Shown here piece after piece: positions 44,550 through 53,350 of a stretch of 64,000 nucleotides of DNA. The notes under the pieces were generated by a model. It was given only the letters and a program-made list of their open reading frames with translations. It was not told the DNA's origin and did no database searches. The stretch is from Akkermansia muciniphila (GTDB taxonomy: Bacteria > Pseudomonadota > Gammaproteobacteria > Burkholderiales > Burkholderiaceae_C), in NCBI GenBank assembly GCA_943331105.2, contig CALQKH020000013.1, forward strand, positions 1 to 64,000, in the 5' to 3' direction. A program made the position numbers and the translations under genes. The stretch's first letter is position 1. Each line of letters opens with the position of its first letter.

Positions 44550-44687
44550 GGGGTCTTCCTTGTGTTGGGATCAAAGTTGGAAGTTTAAGCGCTCGCCCGT
44601 CCCAGCTTTCGTCCAATGTGGGTCTCACAGGTCACAGGCGACAGGCCCTCACAGGGCAATAATGGCCTTCAGGAAAAAATACTGCCC

Positions 44688-45599
44688 ATGAATCACCCCG
44701 CCTTGCCTTTGTTTCCCGGTTTTGCCCACCACCTGCTGGAGGTCAGCCCCGGCATTTCGATGTCAGCCATGGTCGGTGGACAGGGGCCCGGCCTGCTCTT
44801 GCTGCACGGCCACCCCCAAACCTTGGCCATTTGGCACAAAGTGGCCCCCACGCTGGCGCAACACTTCACCGTCGTGGCGGCCGATTTGCGTGGCTACGGT
44901 GATTCGTCCAAGCCCGAAGGCGGGCCAGACCACGCCGCCTATGCCAAGCGCAGCATGGCGCAAGACATGGTGGGTCTGATGCAGCGCTTGGGTTTTGCGC
45001 GCTTTGCGCTGCTGGCCCACGACCGGGGCGCCCGGGTGGCGCATCGGCTGGCCATGGACCACCCGCAAGTGGTCAGCCGCATGGCCCTGCTCGACATCGC
45101 GCCCACATTGGCCATGTACGAACAGACCACCGAGGCCTTTGCACGCGCCTATTGGCATTGGTTCTTTTTGATCCAGCCACAGCCCCTGCCCGAACGTTTG
45201 ATCATGGCCAACCCAGCGGCTTATGTCACCGATGTGATGGGCAAGCGCAGCGCTGGGCTCGCTCCGTTTGATCCGCGGGCCCTGGCCGAATACCAGCGCT
45301 GCTTGGCCCTGCCGGGCGCAGCCCATGGGTTGTGCGAAGACTACAGGGCTGCTGCCGGCATTGACCTGGTCCACGATCGGGAGGACATCGGGCAGGGGCG
45401 ACGGCTTCAGATGCCTATTCAGGTACTGTGGGGCGCGCAAGGCGTGGTGCAGCGCTGCTTTGATCCGATCAAGGAATGGCAGAAAGTGGCCCATCATGTC
45501 AGCGGCGAGGCCTTGCCCTGCGGCCATTACATCGCCGAAGAGGCACCTGAAACCTTATTGGCCAAGGCCTTGCCGTTTCTGCAAGGGCTGGCGGCATGA
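44688..45599 (+). CDS. Alpha/beta hydrolase, haloacetate dehalogenase-like
   Basis: Alpha/beta hydrolase, 303 residues from ATG 44688. LLLLHGHPQTLAIWHKVAPTLAQHF and ADLRGYGDSSKP open the fold. The nucleophile is the Asp in AHDRGARVAHRLAMDHP; this Asp-Arg pair is that of fluoroacetate and haloacetate dehalogenases and some epoxide hydrolases. The catalytic His is in LPCGHYIAEEAPE and a Trp/His cap region (AYWHWFFLIQPQPLPE) is also dehalogenase-like. It would remove a halide from a haloacid, or hydrolyse an epoxide or ester. It overlaps a DMT permease gene by ATGA. Confidence 0.85.
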   Translation: MNHPALPLFPGFAHHLLEVSPGISMSAMVGGQGPGLLLLHGHPQTLAIWHKVAPTLAQHFTVVAADLRGYGDSSKPEGGPDHAAYAKRSMAQDMVGLMQRLGFARFALLAHDRGARVAHRLAMDHPQVVSRMALLDIAPTLAMYEQTTEAFARAYWHWFFLIQPQPLPERLIMANPAAYVTDVMGKRSAGLAPFDPRALAEYQRCLALPGAAHGLCEDYRAAAGIDLVHDREDIGQGRRLQMPIQVLWGAQGVVQRCFDPIKEWQKVAHHVSGEALPCGHYIAEEAPETLLAKALPFLQGLAA

Positions 45600-46474
45600 G
45601 CCAGCACAACCGGCGTGGCATCGTCACCATGACCGGTGCGATGGTGTTTTTTGTGGTGAATGATGCCTTGGTCAAATGGGTCAGCGCCGACCTGTCCACA
45701 CCGCAACTGATCTTCGTGCGCGGCGTGATGACCACCGCGCTGTTGCTGACTTTGGCTGGGTGGATGGGTCAGCTGCAACACTGGCGCACCACATTGACGC
45801 GCTCGGTGCCTGCCCGCGCCGTGCTCGACAGCCTGGCGTCCTTCACCTACCTCACTGCGGTGTTTCACATCCCTTTGGGCAACGCCACGGCCATCAATCT
45901 CGCGGGGCCCTTGTTCCTGACCCTGATGGCGGTGTTCTTTTTGCACGAACGGGTCACGCTGGGCCGCTGGGGGCTGATCTTGCTGGGCTTTGCGGGTGTG
46001 CTTTTGGTGGTGCAGCCGCGCATGGGGGACTTCAATGCCTATGCCGTGCTGTGCTTGTTTGCGGCGGCGCTGCACGCGGGGCGTGATTTTCTGACGCGCC
46101 TGGTGCCCGCGCAAGTGCCTTCGCTTTTGATCACCTTGTCGACGGCGATCATGGTCACTGTGTTGGCCGGTGTGTGGAGTCTGTTTGAGCCCTGGAAGCC
46201 GATGGCGACGCGGCACATGTGGCAGCTGTTTGGCGCGTCGCTGTGTCTGGCTGCGGGTTACCACTTGCTCACGCTCAGCATGCGTTGGGGCGACATGAGC
46301 GTGATCGGGCCATTTCGCTACAGCGGCCTGTTGGTGGCGCTGGTGCTGGGTTACTTGATGTGGGGCGATGTGCCCAACCTGTTGGCTTGGTGCGGCATTG
46401 CCTTGGTGGTGGCTGCCGGATTGGGTTTGCTCCAGGCCGAGCGCATGCGCAAGCAGGCTGCGGCTGGTCTGTAG
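45596..46474 (+). CDS. EamA/DMT family permease
   Basis: Ten-helix carrier with two EamA domains, 292 residues. It opens GIVTMTGAMVFFVVNDALVKWVSADLS, and the second repeat starts near ALHAGRDFLTRLVPAQVPS. It resembles the RhaT/S-adenosylmethionine branch (NDALVKW). It is coupled to the haloacetate dehalogenase-like gene by ATGA, so it may export or import a compound of that reaction. It converges with the metY gene. Confidence 0.9.
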   Translation: MSQHNRRGIVTMTGAMVFFVVNDALVKWVSADLSTPQLIFVRGVMTTALLLTLAGWMGQLQHWRTTLTRSVPARAVLDSLASFTYLTAVFHIPLGNATAINLAGPLFLTLMAVFFLHERVTLGRWGLILLGFAGVLLVVQPRMGDFNAYAVLCLFAAALHAGRDFLTRLVPAQVPSLLITLSTAIMVTVLAGVWSLFEPWKPMATRHMWQLFGASLCLAAGYHLLTLSMRWGDMSVIGPFRYSGLLVALVLGYLMWGDVPNLLAWCGIALVVAAGLGLLQAERMRKQAAAGL

Positions 46475-46504
46475 GTCGGCGGCCTCAGCCCCGACAACAA
46501 GCAT

Positions 46505-47788
46505 TCACGAGCTCGCTTTGTCCAGCGACTGGTCGATGTCCCACAGGATGTCGTTGAGGTTCTCGAGGCCGACCGAGATGCGCACCATGTCCGGCGGCAC
46601 CCCTGCGGCCAGTTGCTGGGCCTCGTCGAGCTGGCGGTGTGTGGTGCTGGCCGGGTGGCTGATCAGGGTGCGGGTATCGCCGATGTTGACCAAGTGGCTC
46701 ATGAACTGGGCCGATTCGATGAACTTCACGCCCTGGTCCAGACCACCTTTGACGCCAAACGACAGCAGGCCCGAGGCACCGCGCATCTGGCGTTGCATCA
46801 GGGCGTGTTGTGGGTGGTCGCTCAGGCCGGGGTAGTTGACCCAGGCCACTCGCGGGTCGGCTTGCAAAAATTTGGCCACGCCCAAAGCGTTGTCGCAGTG
46901 CTTTTGCATGCGCAGTGGCAGGGTCTCGACGCCCTGCAAAATTTGCCAAGCGCTCATCGGGCTGAGTGATGCGCCAAACACGCGCAGGCTTTCCATCCGG
47001 CAGCGCATGGAAAAACCAAAGTCACCAAAGGTCTCGTAAAACTTCACCCCGTGGTAGCCCTTGGATGGTTCCGTCATGCCCGGGAACTTGCCGTTGTCCC
47101 AGGGAAATTTACCGCCTTCAACCACCACGCCACCCAGCGTGGTGCCGTGGCCCGCGAGGTATTTGGTGGCCGAATGCACCACGATGTCGGCGCCCAATGC
47201 AAGCGGGTTGCATAGCAAGGGGCTGGGCACGGTGTTGTCGATGATGAGCGGCACGCCATGTGCGTGGGCCACCTCGGCCACGGCAGCGATGTCCAGCACC
47301 ACCATGCTCGGGTTGCCCAGACTCTCGGCATACACCGCCCGGGTGTTGGGGCGCATGGCAGCGGCAAAGGCCTCGGGTTTTGTCGCATCCACAAAGGTGG
47401 TCTCGATGCCGAACTTGACCAGACTCACGGCCAGCAGGGTGACCGAGCCACCATACAAAGCCCCAGCGGCCACCACATGGTCCCCCGCTTGCAAGATGGT
47501 CATCAGCGCCATGGTCTCGGCCGCCATGCCCGAGGCACAGGCCACCGCTGCGCGTCCGCCTTCGAGTGCGGCCACCCGCTCTTCGAGCACCGCCACCGTG
47601 GGGTTGCTCAAGCGCGAATACACATTGCCAAAGGTCTGCAGGTTGAAGAGCGATGCCGCGTGCTCGGCGCTGTCAAACACGAAGCTGCTGGTTTGGTAGA
47701 TGGGCAAGGCGCGTGCGCCGGTGGCCGCATCGGGAATTTGCCCGGCGTGGATGGCCAGGGTCTCAGGGTGGAATGTGCGATCGGTCAT
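46505..47788 (-). CDS. metY: O-acetylhomoserine aminocarboxypropyltransferase (MetY-like)
   Basis: PLP enzyme of the Cys/Met metabolism family, 427 residues. It combines O-acetyl-L-homoserine with sulfide to homocysteine (direct sulfhydrylation). Signatures are ETLAIHAGQIPDAATGARALPIYQTSSFVFD, YSRLSNPTVAVLEERVAALEGG, the PLP Lys in VHSATKYLAGHGT and the C-terminal SHPASTTHRQLDEAQQ. The length and the absence of a long N-terminal extension favour MetY over MetB/MetC. It is seven bases after the CoA-binding protein gene, probably the same message. An O-succinylhomoserine specificity cannot be excluded. Confidence 0.93.
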   Translation of the reverse strand: MTDRTFHPETLAIHAGQIPDAATGARALPIYQTSSFVFDSAEHAASLFNLQTFGNVYSRLSNPTVAVLEERVAALEGGRAAVACASGMAAETMALMTILQAGDHVVAAGALYGGSVTLLAVSLVKFGIETTFVDATKPEAFAAAMRPNTRAVYAESLGNPSMVVLDIAAVAEVAHAHGVPLIIDNTVPSPLLCNPLALGADIVVHSATKYLAGHGTTLGGVVVEGGKFPWDNGKFPGMTEPSKGYHGVKFYETFGDFGFSMRCRMESLRVFGASLSPMSAWQILQGVETLPLRMQKHCDNALGVAKFLQADPRVAWVNYPGLSDHPQHALMQRQMRGASGLLSFGVKGGLDQGVKFIESAQFMSHLVNIGDTRTLISHPASTTHRQLDEAQQLAAGVPPDMVRISVGLENLNDILWDIDQSLDKASS

Positions 47789-47795
47789 GGTCTTT

Positions 47796-48263
47796 TTATA
47801 CCAGCCGTCGCGCCGAGATGATGCCGGTGTTCACGCCCACCCAGTTCAGACCCCCAAACAGTCGGGCGTGTTCGATCTTGACGCAGCGGTTGGTGACCGA
47901 ATCCATGCCAGCCTGCCGAGCCAAGGCGTCGGCCTCGGGGTTGGCGACGCCCAGTTGCTGCCACAGGCACTTCGCACCGACTTGCACCGCCTGCTCAGCA
48001 ATCGGCAGCACGTCTTCGCTGCGGCGAAAAACATCGACCATGTCCACTTTGAAGGGGATGTCGCCCAAGCTGGCGAAGCAGGTTTCACCAAGGATCTCAC
48101 CGCCCGCATAACGCGGGTTGACCGGCACGATCTTGAAGCCGTGAGACTGCATGTACTTGGCCGCGAAATAGCTGGGCCGATGCCACTCGGCCGACAAGCC
48201 CACCACGGCGAGGGTGCGGTAACTTTTGAGGATGCGCCGCAGCGCGTGCAAATCGTTGTGCAT
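47796..48263 (-). CDS. CoA-binding domain protein (YccU-like)
   Basis: Small Rossmann-fold CoA-binding protein of 155 residues. Signatures are KSYRTLAVVGLSAEWHRPSYFAAKYMQSHGFKIVPVNPRY and DMVDVFRRSEDVLPIAEQAV. YccU-type proteins bind CoA or NAD and are of unsettled function. They are often next to metY, as here. It comes first of the two-gene unit, 18 bases downstream of the MFS gene on the same strand. Confidence 0.92.
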   Translation of the reverse strand: MHNDLHALRRILKSYRTLAVVGLSAEWHRPSYFAAKYMQSHGFKIVPVNPRYAGGEILGETCFASLGDIPFKVDMVDVFRRSEDVLPIAEQAVQVGAKCLWQQLGVANPEADALARQAGMDSVTNRCVKIEHARLFGGLNWVGVNTGIISARRLV

Positions 48264-48281
48264 GTGGTCCTTCTTTTTTGC

Positions 48282-49481
48282 TCAATACCGGGCCTGCCCG
48301 CTGCGCTGCATCTGCCATGAGGCCCAGGTGGCCATCAGTGACAACACGCCGCACACGGCCATCACGCCCAGGTAATGCCCGCTGCTGTCAAATGCGGCCC
48401 CGGCCAGCACAGGCCCCAACAGGTTACCCAGGGCCGCGCCACTGTAGAGCGTTCCCACCACGCTGGCCACCGATTTGCCGCCAAAGTAATCCATGCAAAT
48501 GGCGGGCAGCAGCGACACGATGCTGCCATAACTCAGGCCAAACCACAGGGCAAAAATCACCAGCATGCCCTGCCCGCCCGCCGCGCCCCACAGCGCATAA
48601 GTCGCTCCCATGGACAGCTGCATCAGCACCAGCGTCTGCGCCCGGCCCAGCCTGTCGGCCAGCAAGCCAATGGCAAAGCGCCCGATCAGGCTGCCTACAC
48701 CGATCAAGCCCACCAGCCCCACGGCAAAAGCCTCGCCCAGGCCCAGATCGCGCGCCGAAGCCGACACGTGCGCGAACGGAATGAACATCACCGGCGAGGC
48801 CAGCACCGTGGCCAGATACAGCCAGCGAAACGTGGGGCTGCGCAAGGTTTCGCGCAAACTCAGGCCCGTGGCCGAGCCGCCTGCACCCGTGCTACCTGAA
48901 GCCGTTGCCGGTGCTGCAGGTGCAAGCCGCAGCAAGGCCGCTGCCAACAAGCCCAGCACCAACACACCCAAGGCCAGCAGCTGCATGGCTTCGCGCCAAG
49001 GCATGGGGCCAATCGCCATGGCCACCAGCACCGGCACCAGCAAGGTGCCCGCACCCACGCCCGAGCTGGCAATGCCCCCGGCCAGCCCCCGACGGGTGGT
49101 GAACCAGGGCTGCACGCTGGCAATGGAAGGCGTGTACACCAGCGCGATGCCCAGGCCCACCAACAAGCCATAGCTCACATACACCGCCAGCAAAGACGTG
49201 GCCCAACTGGTGGCCAGCAAGCCCAGCGCAATGAGGGCCATGCCCGCCGAGCACACGATGCGCGGCCCAAAGCGGTCGGCCAGCATGCCGCCGCCTGCGC
49301 CCAGAACAAAATAAACAAAGCCCGAGAGGCCAAAAATCCAGGACACATCCGCCCGCTGCGCCGAGAACTCGACGGCGAACGATTCAAAAAACGCCGCGAA
49401 CGAATACGACACCCCAAAGATCACAGCCAGACACACAAATGTGGCCCAAACCACCACCCAGGCGTAGGGGGTTTCTTTCAT
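48282..49481 (-). CDS. MFS transporter (OxlT-like)
   Basis: Twelve-helix major facilitator, 399 residues from ATG 49481 with GGAG nine bases upstream. It opens KETPYAWVVVWATFVCLAVIFGVSYSFAAFFESFAVEFS, and the loop between helices 2 and 3 reads GGMLADRFGPRIV. The pattern (YTPSIASVQPWFTTRRGLAGGIASSGVGAG) is that of monocarboxylate/oxalate-formate antiporters. It is divergent from a TPR methyltransferase gene, with 93 bases between. Substrate probably a small carboxylate. Confidence 0.92.
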   Translation of the reverse strand: MKETPYAWVVVWATFVCLAVIFGVSYSFAAFFESFAVEFSAQRADVSWIFGLSGFVYFVLGAGGGMLADRFGPRIVCSAGMALIALGLLATSWATSLLAVYVSYGLLVGLGIALVYTPSIASVQPWFTTRRGLAGGIASSGVGAGTLLVPVLVAMAIGPMPWREAMQLLALGVLVLGLLAAALLRLAPAAPATASGSTGAGGSATGLSLRETLRSPTFRWLYLATVLASPVMFIPFAHVSASARDLGLGEAFAVGLVGLIGVGSLIGRFAIGLLADRLGRAQTLVLMQLSMGATYALWGAAGGQGMLVIFALWFGLSYGSIVSLLPAICMDYFGGKSVASVVGTLYSGAALGNLLGPVLAGAAFDSSGHYLGVMAVCGVLSLMATWASWQMQRSGQARY

Positions 49482-49574
49482 GGTGTCTCCGGTGTTCGCA
49501 TGTTGCAAAGCATTGTGCCTTGCACGGGATGGGCACACCCCTGAGGTCAAAAAGCCTGTGTCACACTGGCGCGC

Positions 49575-50774
49575 ATGGACACCTCACTCGAACAAGCCCG
49601 CCAGGCCTTTCTGGATGGCGTTGAACAGTTTGAACGCCACCAATTTGAGGCGGCGGCATCCCTCTTTGAACGGGCATTGCAGCTGGCACCGGGCAGGCCG
49701 TCGGTGTTGATGAACCTGGGTGCCAGCTGCGTGCAGTTGGGTCGCTTTGAGCGGGCCGATGAATGCCTGCGCCAATCCTTGGCGGCCGATGGCCAGCAGA
49801 GCGATGCCTGGGTGGCTTGGGGGGTCACGCAGATGGCGTTGGGCCAATGGCCACAAGCCCTGCACAGCCATGAGAAAGCCCGTGCTTTGGGCGCGGATGG
49901 CGCCGAGTTTTGTTTGCGCTGGGGTCAATGCCTGGCTTATGCCGGGCAGCTGCCTCAAGCCGTGCAGGCGTTTGACCAAGCGCTGGCGCACGACCCCAAC
50001 TTGGCCGAGGCTTTTAGCCAGCGTGCCCATGCCCAGCGTGACATGGGGCAAACCGAGGCAGCGATCGCGGACTACCAACGTGCGCTGGCGCTGGGGGCCG
50101 ACCCTGAATTGCACCGCTATTACTTGGCCGCCCTGAGCCCGGATCAGCCCTCGGTGAACGCGCCCGCGGCCTATGTCGAAAAACTCTTTGACCAATACGC
50201 CGACGACTTCGAGGCGCACCTGGTCGGGCAACTGGGTTACCAAGGCCACAGCGTGCTGTTGCAGCACCTGCCCGCGGACTCGGCGGCCCGTTTTGAACGG
50301 GTATGGGACTTGGGCTGCGGCACCGGTTTGTGCGGCACCTTGATCCGCCCCCGCGCCCAGCATTTGACCGGTGTGGACCTGTCTTCGGTCATGGTGGCCA
50401 AGGCGCGTGCGCTGGGGGTTTACGACAGCCTGCATGCGCAAGAGTTGGTGGCCTTCATGCAGCACACCACAGAGCCAGCCGATTTGGTGCTGGCGGCCGA
50501 TGTGTTCATTTATGTGGGCTGGCTGGAGGCGGTTTTTGAAGCCCTGAGCCCACGCGTGCGTTCGGGCGGCTGGCTGGCCCTGACCGTTGAAGAGGCCGAT
50601 CCGGGTTTTGAAGTGCAACTGCACAGCAGCTTGCGTTATGCGCACGCCTTGACCTATTTGCAAAAGCTGGCCGCAGAGTACGGCTGGGAATGGGCCAAGG
50701 TGCACCGCGCGCCCTTGCGACTGGACCAAGCCCAGCCCCTCATGGGTGCTTATGTTTATTTGCAAAAAACCTGA
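49575..50774 (+). CDS. TPR-repeat SAM-dependent methyltransferase
   Basis: Fusion of about five tetratricopeptide repeats (residues 5-195) and a class I methyltransferase domain (residues about 205-399). TPR units recur with AAASLFERALQLAPG and AIADYQRALALGADPE. The methyltransferase has the linker YVEKLFDQYADDFEAHLVGQLGY, the SAM motif VWDLGCGTGLCG and acidic strand GVDLSSVMVAKA. The acceptor is unknown; the TPR part probably binds a protein partner. It is adjacent to a DUF2076 gene on the same strand. Confidence 0.9.
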   Translation: MDTSLEQARQAFLDGVEQFERHQFEAAASLFERALQLAPGRPSVLMNLGASCVQLGRFERADECLRQSLAADGQQSDAWVAWGVTQMALGQWPQALHSHEKARALGADGAEFCLRWGQCLAYAGQLPQAVQAFDQALAHDPNLAEAFSQRAHAQRDMGQTEAAIADYQRALALGADPELHRYYLAALSPDQPSVNAPAAYVEKLFDQYADDFEAHLVGQLGYQGHSVLLQHLPADSAARFERVWDLGCGTGLCGTLIRPRAQHLTGVDLSSVMVAKARALGVYDSLHAQELVAFMQHTTEPADLVLAADVFIYVGWLEAVFEALSPRVRSGGWLALTVEEADPGFEVQLHSSLRYAHALTYLQKLAAEYGWEWAKVHRAPLRLDQAQPLMGAYVYLQKT

Positions 50775-50819
50775 CAATGCTGAATCCTTAGTTATGACCC
50801 AGCCAGGAGAACCTCGCTC

Positions 50820-51374
50820 ATGAACGCTCAGGAACGCGACCAGCTTCAGCAATTCTTGGCCACCTTGCGGCAGCAGCGTGTTCAGCCCAAAGATCCTGTG
50901 GCCGATGGCCTCATCCGGGATGCCTTGGCCTCACAAACCGATGCCACTTACCTTTTGGTGCAACGGACCATGGCGTTGACCTTGGCACTTCAAGCCATGC
51001 AAAACCGAGTACAGCAATTGCAAGCCTCATCGGCTGCGGCACTGCAAGCCTCAAACCCGCAGCCAGCATCGGACGCATCCAACGCTGTCGCCAGTGCCGT
51101 GCCCTCTCAGGCGCCATTGTCCCTGCCGGTTAGCGGCGTCAATGCGGCGCAACCCAGTCTGTGGATGCGCGGCTTGGTCGGGCAAGTGGGCGGTACGGCG
51201 CTTGGCGTGGCCACGGGCGTGGTGGCGGGCGGTGCCCTGTTGCAAGGCCTTCAAGCCTTGTGGGGAGTAGACGCGGCTTCGCCTGATTTCGCCCAAGGCT
51301 CCGTTGGGGGCTTGTCTACCGCTGAACCGGATGCGGGCGACGGCCTGTGGGACTTGGGCGACGACTGGGCCTGA
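50820..51374 (+). CDS. DUF2076 family protein
   Basis: Protein of 184 residues of the DUF2076 family. The opening NAQERDQLQQFLATLRQQR and DATYLLVQRTMALTLALQAMQNRVQQLQ are typical and form a coiled-coil helix. Then come a low-complexity Ala/Ser linker, a glycine-rich hydrophobic stretch (GGTALGVATGVVAGGALLQGL) and an acidic C-terminal tail (DGLWDLGDDWA). It may be a membrane-associated envelope protein; function unknown. It lies 45 bases after the TPR-methyltransferase and converges with the Hsp70-like gene. Confidence 0.85.
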   Translation: MNAQERDQLQQFLATLRQQRVQPKDPVADGLIRDALASQTDATYLLVQRTMALTLALQAMQNRVQQLQASSAAALQASNPQPASDASNAVASAVPSQAPLSLPVSGVNAAQPSLWMRGLVGQVGGTALGVATGVVAGGALLQGLQALWGVDAASPDFAQGSVGGLSTAEPDAGDGLWDLGDDWA

Positions 51375-51401
51375 GTTCAAGCGCCTCCTTCAGCGGCAGA
51401 T

Positions 51402-52655
51402 TCAGCGGCTATAGGCCAAGCCCAGCGCCACGCCGCCAAACAAATCGCCCTCCACCACAGGCACTCCCACAAATGCGGCTTGCAGGGTCTGCTGGAACGT
51501 GCTCAAAGCCGACGATCCCCCCGTCAGGTAAATCGCATCCAGTGAAGCGTTCGTCAGGCCTGCGCGTTTCACGCACTCGCGTGCGCACCTCACGGTGCGG
51601 TCTAGTAAATCTTGCAGTTGCGCTTGCATGTCGCTCACGCTGAGCTCTGCTTGTAATCCGCGCTCGATCACCGACAGGTCAATGCCTGTGCTGGCACTGT
51701 TCACCGAGCAACGGATTTTGGCCTGCTCGACCTCATGGGCCATCAAATGGCCATACCGTTCGGTCAGCACGCACATCAGACGATCGTGCAGGCAGGGATC
51801 GCTGTAATTGCTGCGCAGGTTTTTGGCTTGGCTGATGGCTTTGGCTTGGTATTGCCAGTGGATCAAATGCCAAGTGGCCAAATCAAAAAACACACCACTG
51901 GGCACCTCGCGTTGTTCGGGGCCCATGTGTTTGTAGCCCAGCAGAGGCATCACCTGCGCCAAATTCAGTTGCCGGTCGTAGTCGGTGCCGCCAATGTGCA
52001 CACCTGTGGTGGCCAAAATGTCTCGGCTGCGGTCGGCGTGACGCATGCGCTCTGGCCCCAAGCGCACCACCGTGAAGTCCGAGGTGCCGCCTCCCAAGTC
52101 CACCACCAACACCGTGCTTTCTTGGGTCAGGCGTTGCTCGTAATCCAGCGCGGCGGCGATGGGTTCGAGCTGAAACGACACCTCGTCAAAGCCCACCGAC
52201 TTCACCGCTTGGCGCAGTGAGGCTTCGGCCTGCGCATCGCGCTCGGGATCGTCGTCCACAAAATGCACTGGCCGGCCCATCACCACGCGGCGCGGGGCAC
52301 TGCCCAAGCTTTGGGTGGCGCGCTCGCGCAGGGCGGCTAAAAAGGTGGCAATGATGTCCTGAAAGCTGATTTGCTGATGGCCGATCTGCGTGGTCTCCAG
52401 CAGCAGTGGGCTGCCCAGCAGGCTTTTGAGCGAGCGCATCAAGCGGCCCTCTGTGCCCTCCAGGTAATGCCCGATGGCATCGCGCCCGAAGTGCGTGCTG
52501 TTGTCCTCAGCGTTGTAAAACACCGCTGTTGGCATGGCCAAGGCCTCGCCCTCAAGGGCCATCAGGCGGGCGTCGCCTTGGGGGCCGAGCCAAGCCATGG
52601 CCGAGTTGGAGGTGCCGAAATCAATGCCAAGCGTGCCGGCAGGAAAAAAGTTCAT
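51402..52655 (-). CDS. Hsp70-family protein (YegD-like)
   Basis: Actin-like ATPase of the Hsp70 superfamily, 417 residues from ATG 52655. Nucleotide-binding motifs are LGIDFGTSNSAMAW, VVDLGGGTSDFTV and LTGGSSALSTF. The length covers only the ATPase domain; the peptide-binding domain of DnaK is missing, as in YegD. It has no strong ribosome-binding site. Role unknown, perhaps a chaperone regulator. It converges with the DUF2076 gene. Confidence 0.9.
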   Translation of the reverse strand: MNFFPAGTLGIDFGTSNSAMAWLGPQGDARLMALEGEALAMPTAVFYNAEDNSTHFGRDAIGHYLEGTEGRLMRSLKSLLGSPLLLETTQIGHQQISFQDIIATFLAALRERATQSLGSAPRRVVMGRPVHFVDDDPERDAQAEASLRQAVKSVGFDEVSFQLEPIAAALDYEQRLTQESTVLVVDLGGGTSDFTVVRLGPERMRHADRSRDILATTGVHIGGTDYDRQLNLAQVMPLLGYKHMGPEQREVPSGVFFDLATWHLIHWQYQAKAISQAKNLRSNYSDPCLHDRLMCVLTERYGHLMAHEVEQAKIRCSVNSASTGIDLSVIERGLQAELSVSDMQAQLQDLLDRTVRCARECVKRAGLTNASLDAIYLTGGSSALSTFQQTLQAAFVGVPVVEGDLFGGVALGLAYSR

Positions 52656-52842
52656 GGGGAGGGTAGACAAAAGCCGACAGTCACAGTGCAGGTGCCTGCC
52701 AAAGCGGGCAGGCCTTAAGGACCGGGCATTTTGCCACCAAGCGCTACACTGAGGCAGACACTAGTTACGCGCTCATTTATGAGTTGCTCTGAGCCTCTGT
52801 GGACAGCTTGGCAACGGTGCATTCATTGACGTCTTATCGCGG

Positions 52843-53121
52843 TCAGCGGCGGTTGAAATACTGCCGCATTTCAGCGAGAGTTTGAGACTCCTTGTACTTG
52901 ACTGGAACGACTTTGGCCGTGCTGCTGGGAAAAACGTCCTCTTGCGTCAAGTTGTACTTTTCCATCACCGCCATGATCTGAGCGGTGCCCTGGTCCACCT
53001 CTTCTTGCCGCAATCGCGCTTTCTCCAAATCAGCGTCCATCTTTTTCAAGATTTCCAGCGACTGCGTGATTTTGAAATCAAGCTCTGCTTTTTGCTGCTC
53101 AAGCTGTTTCAGTGAAGGCAT
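52843..53121 (-). CDS. H-NS-like protein lacking the DNA-binding tail
   Basis: A 92-residue protein starting at ATG 53121 (MPSLKQLEQQKAELDFKI). The helical N-terminus and YNLTQEDVFPSSTAKVVPVKYKE match the oligomerisation and linker parts of betaproteobacterial H-NS (BpH3 type). The usual C-terminal TWSGRGRAP-type DNA-binding loop is absent: the chain ends SQTLAEMRQYFNRR. It would therefore form hetero-oligomers with full-length H-NS and possibly antagonise it. It is divergent from the histidine kinase gene. The longer frame to 53193 has no family similarity. Confidence 0.65.
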   Translation of the reverse strand: MPSLKQLEQQKAELDFKITQSLEILKKMDADLEKARLRQEEVDQGTAQIMAVMEKYNLTQEDVFPSSTAKVVPVKYKESQTLAEMRQYFNRR

Positions 53122-53174
53122 GGTGAGGTCCCGAAGAGTGAGTGAATAAGACGGTGGCAATCTAACAGTCACGC

Positions 53175-53192
53175 TGGTGTGACCGCACACCA
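53175..53192. repeat. Palindromic 18-base site upstream of H-NS-like gene
   Basis: TGGTGTG-ACCG-CACACCA is a perfect palindrome 54-71 bases upstream of the H-NS-like start and about 160 upstream of the kinase. It includes copy 2 (53178-53194) of the 17-base repeat TGTGACCGCACACCAAA seen at 40602-40618. Candidate regulator-binding site. Confidence 0.45.
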
Positions 53193-53350
53193 AAAATCAT
53201 GAAAACACACAGATGCTCACAGCTGAGGGGTTAAATGTTGTGCAGGGGCTGCATAAGCTCACAGTTGCTCTCACTTTCAACACATCATTTCGCTTGTATT
53301 CACATCCCTATGGTTTATGGCACCTCAAACTTCTATGATTTGAGACATCC

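Noticed and set aside
52694..52713. Hairpin GCCTGCC / GGCAGGC between Hsp70-like and H-NS-like genes
   Set aside because: Short stem without T-run; neither a clear terminator nor a clear operator.
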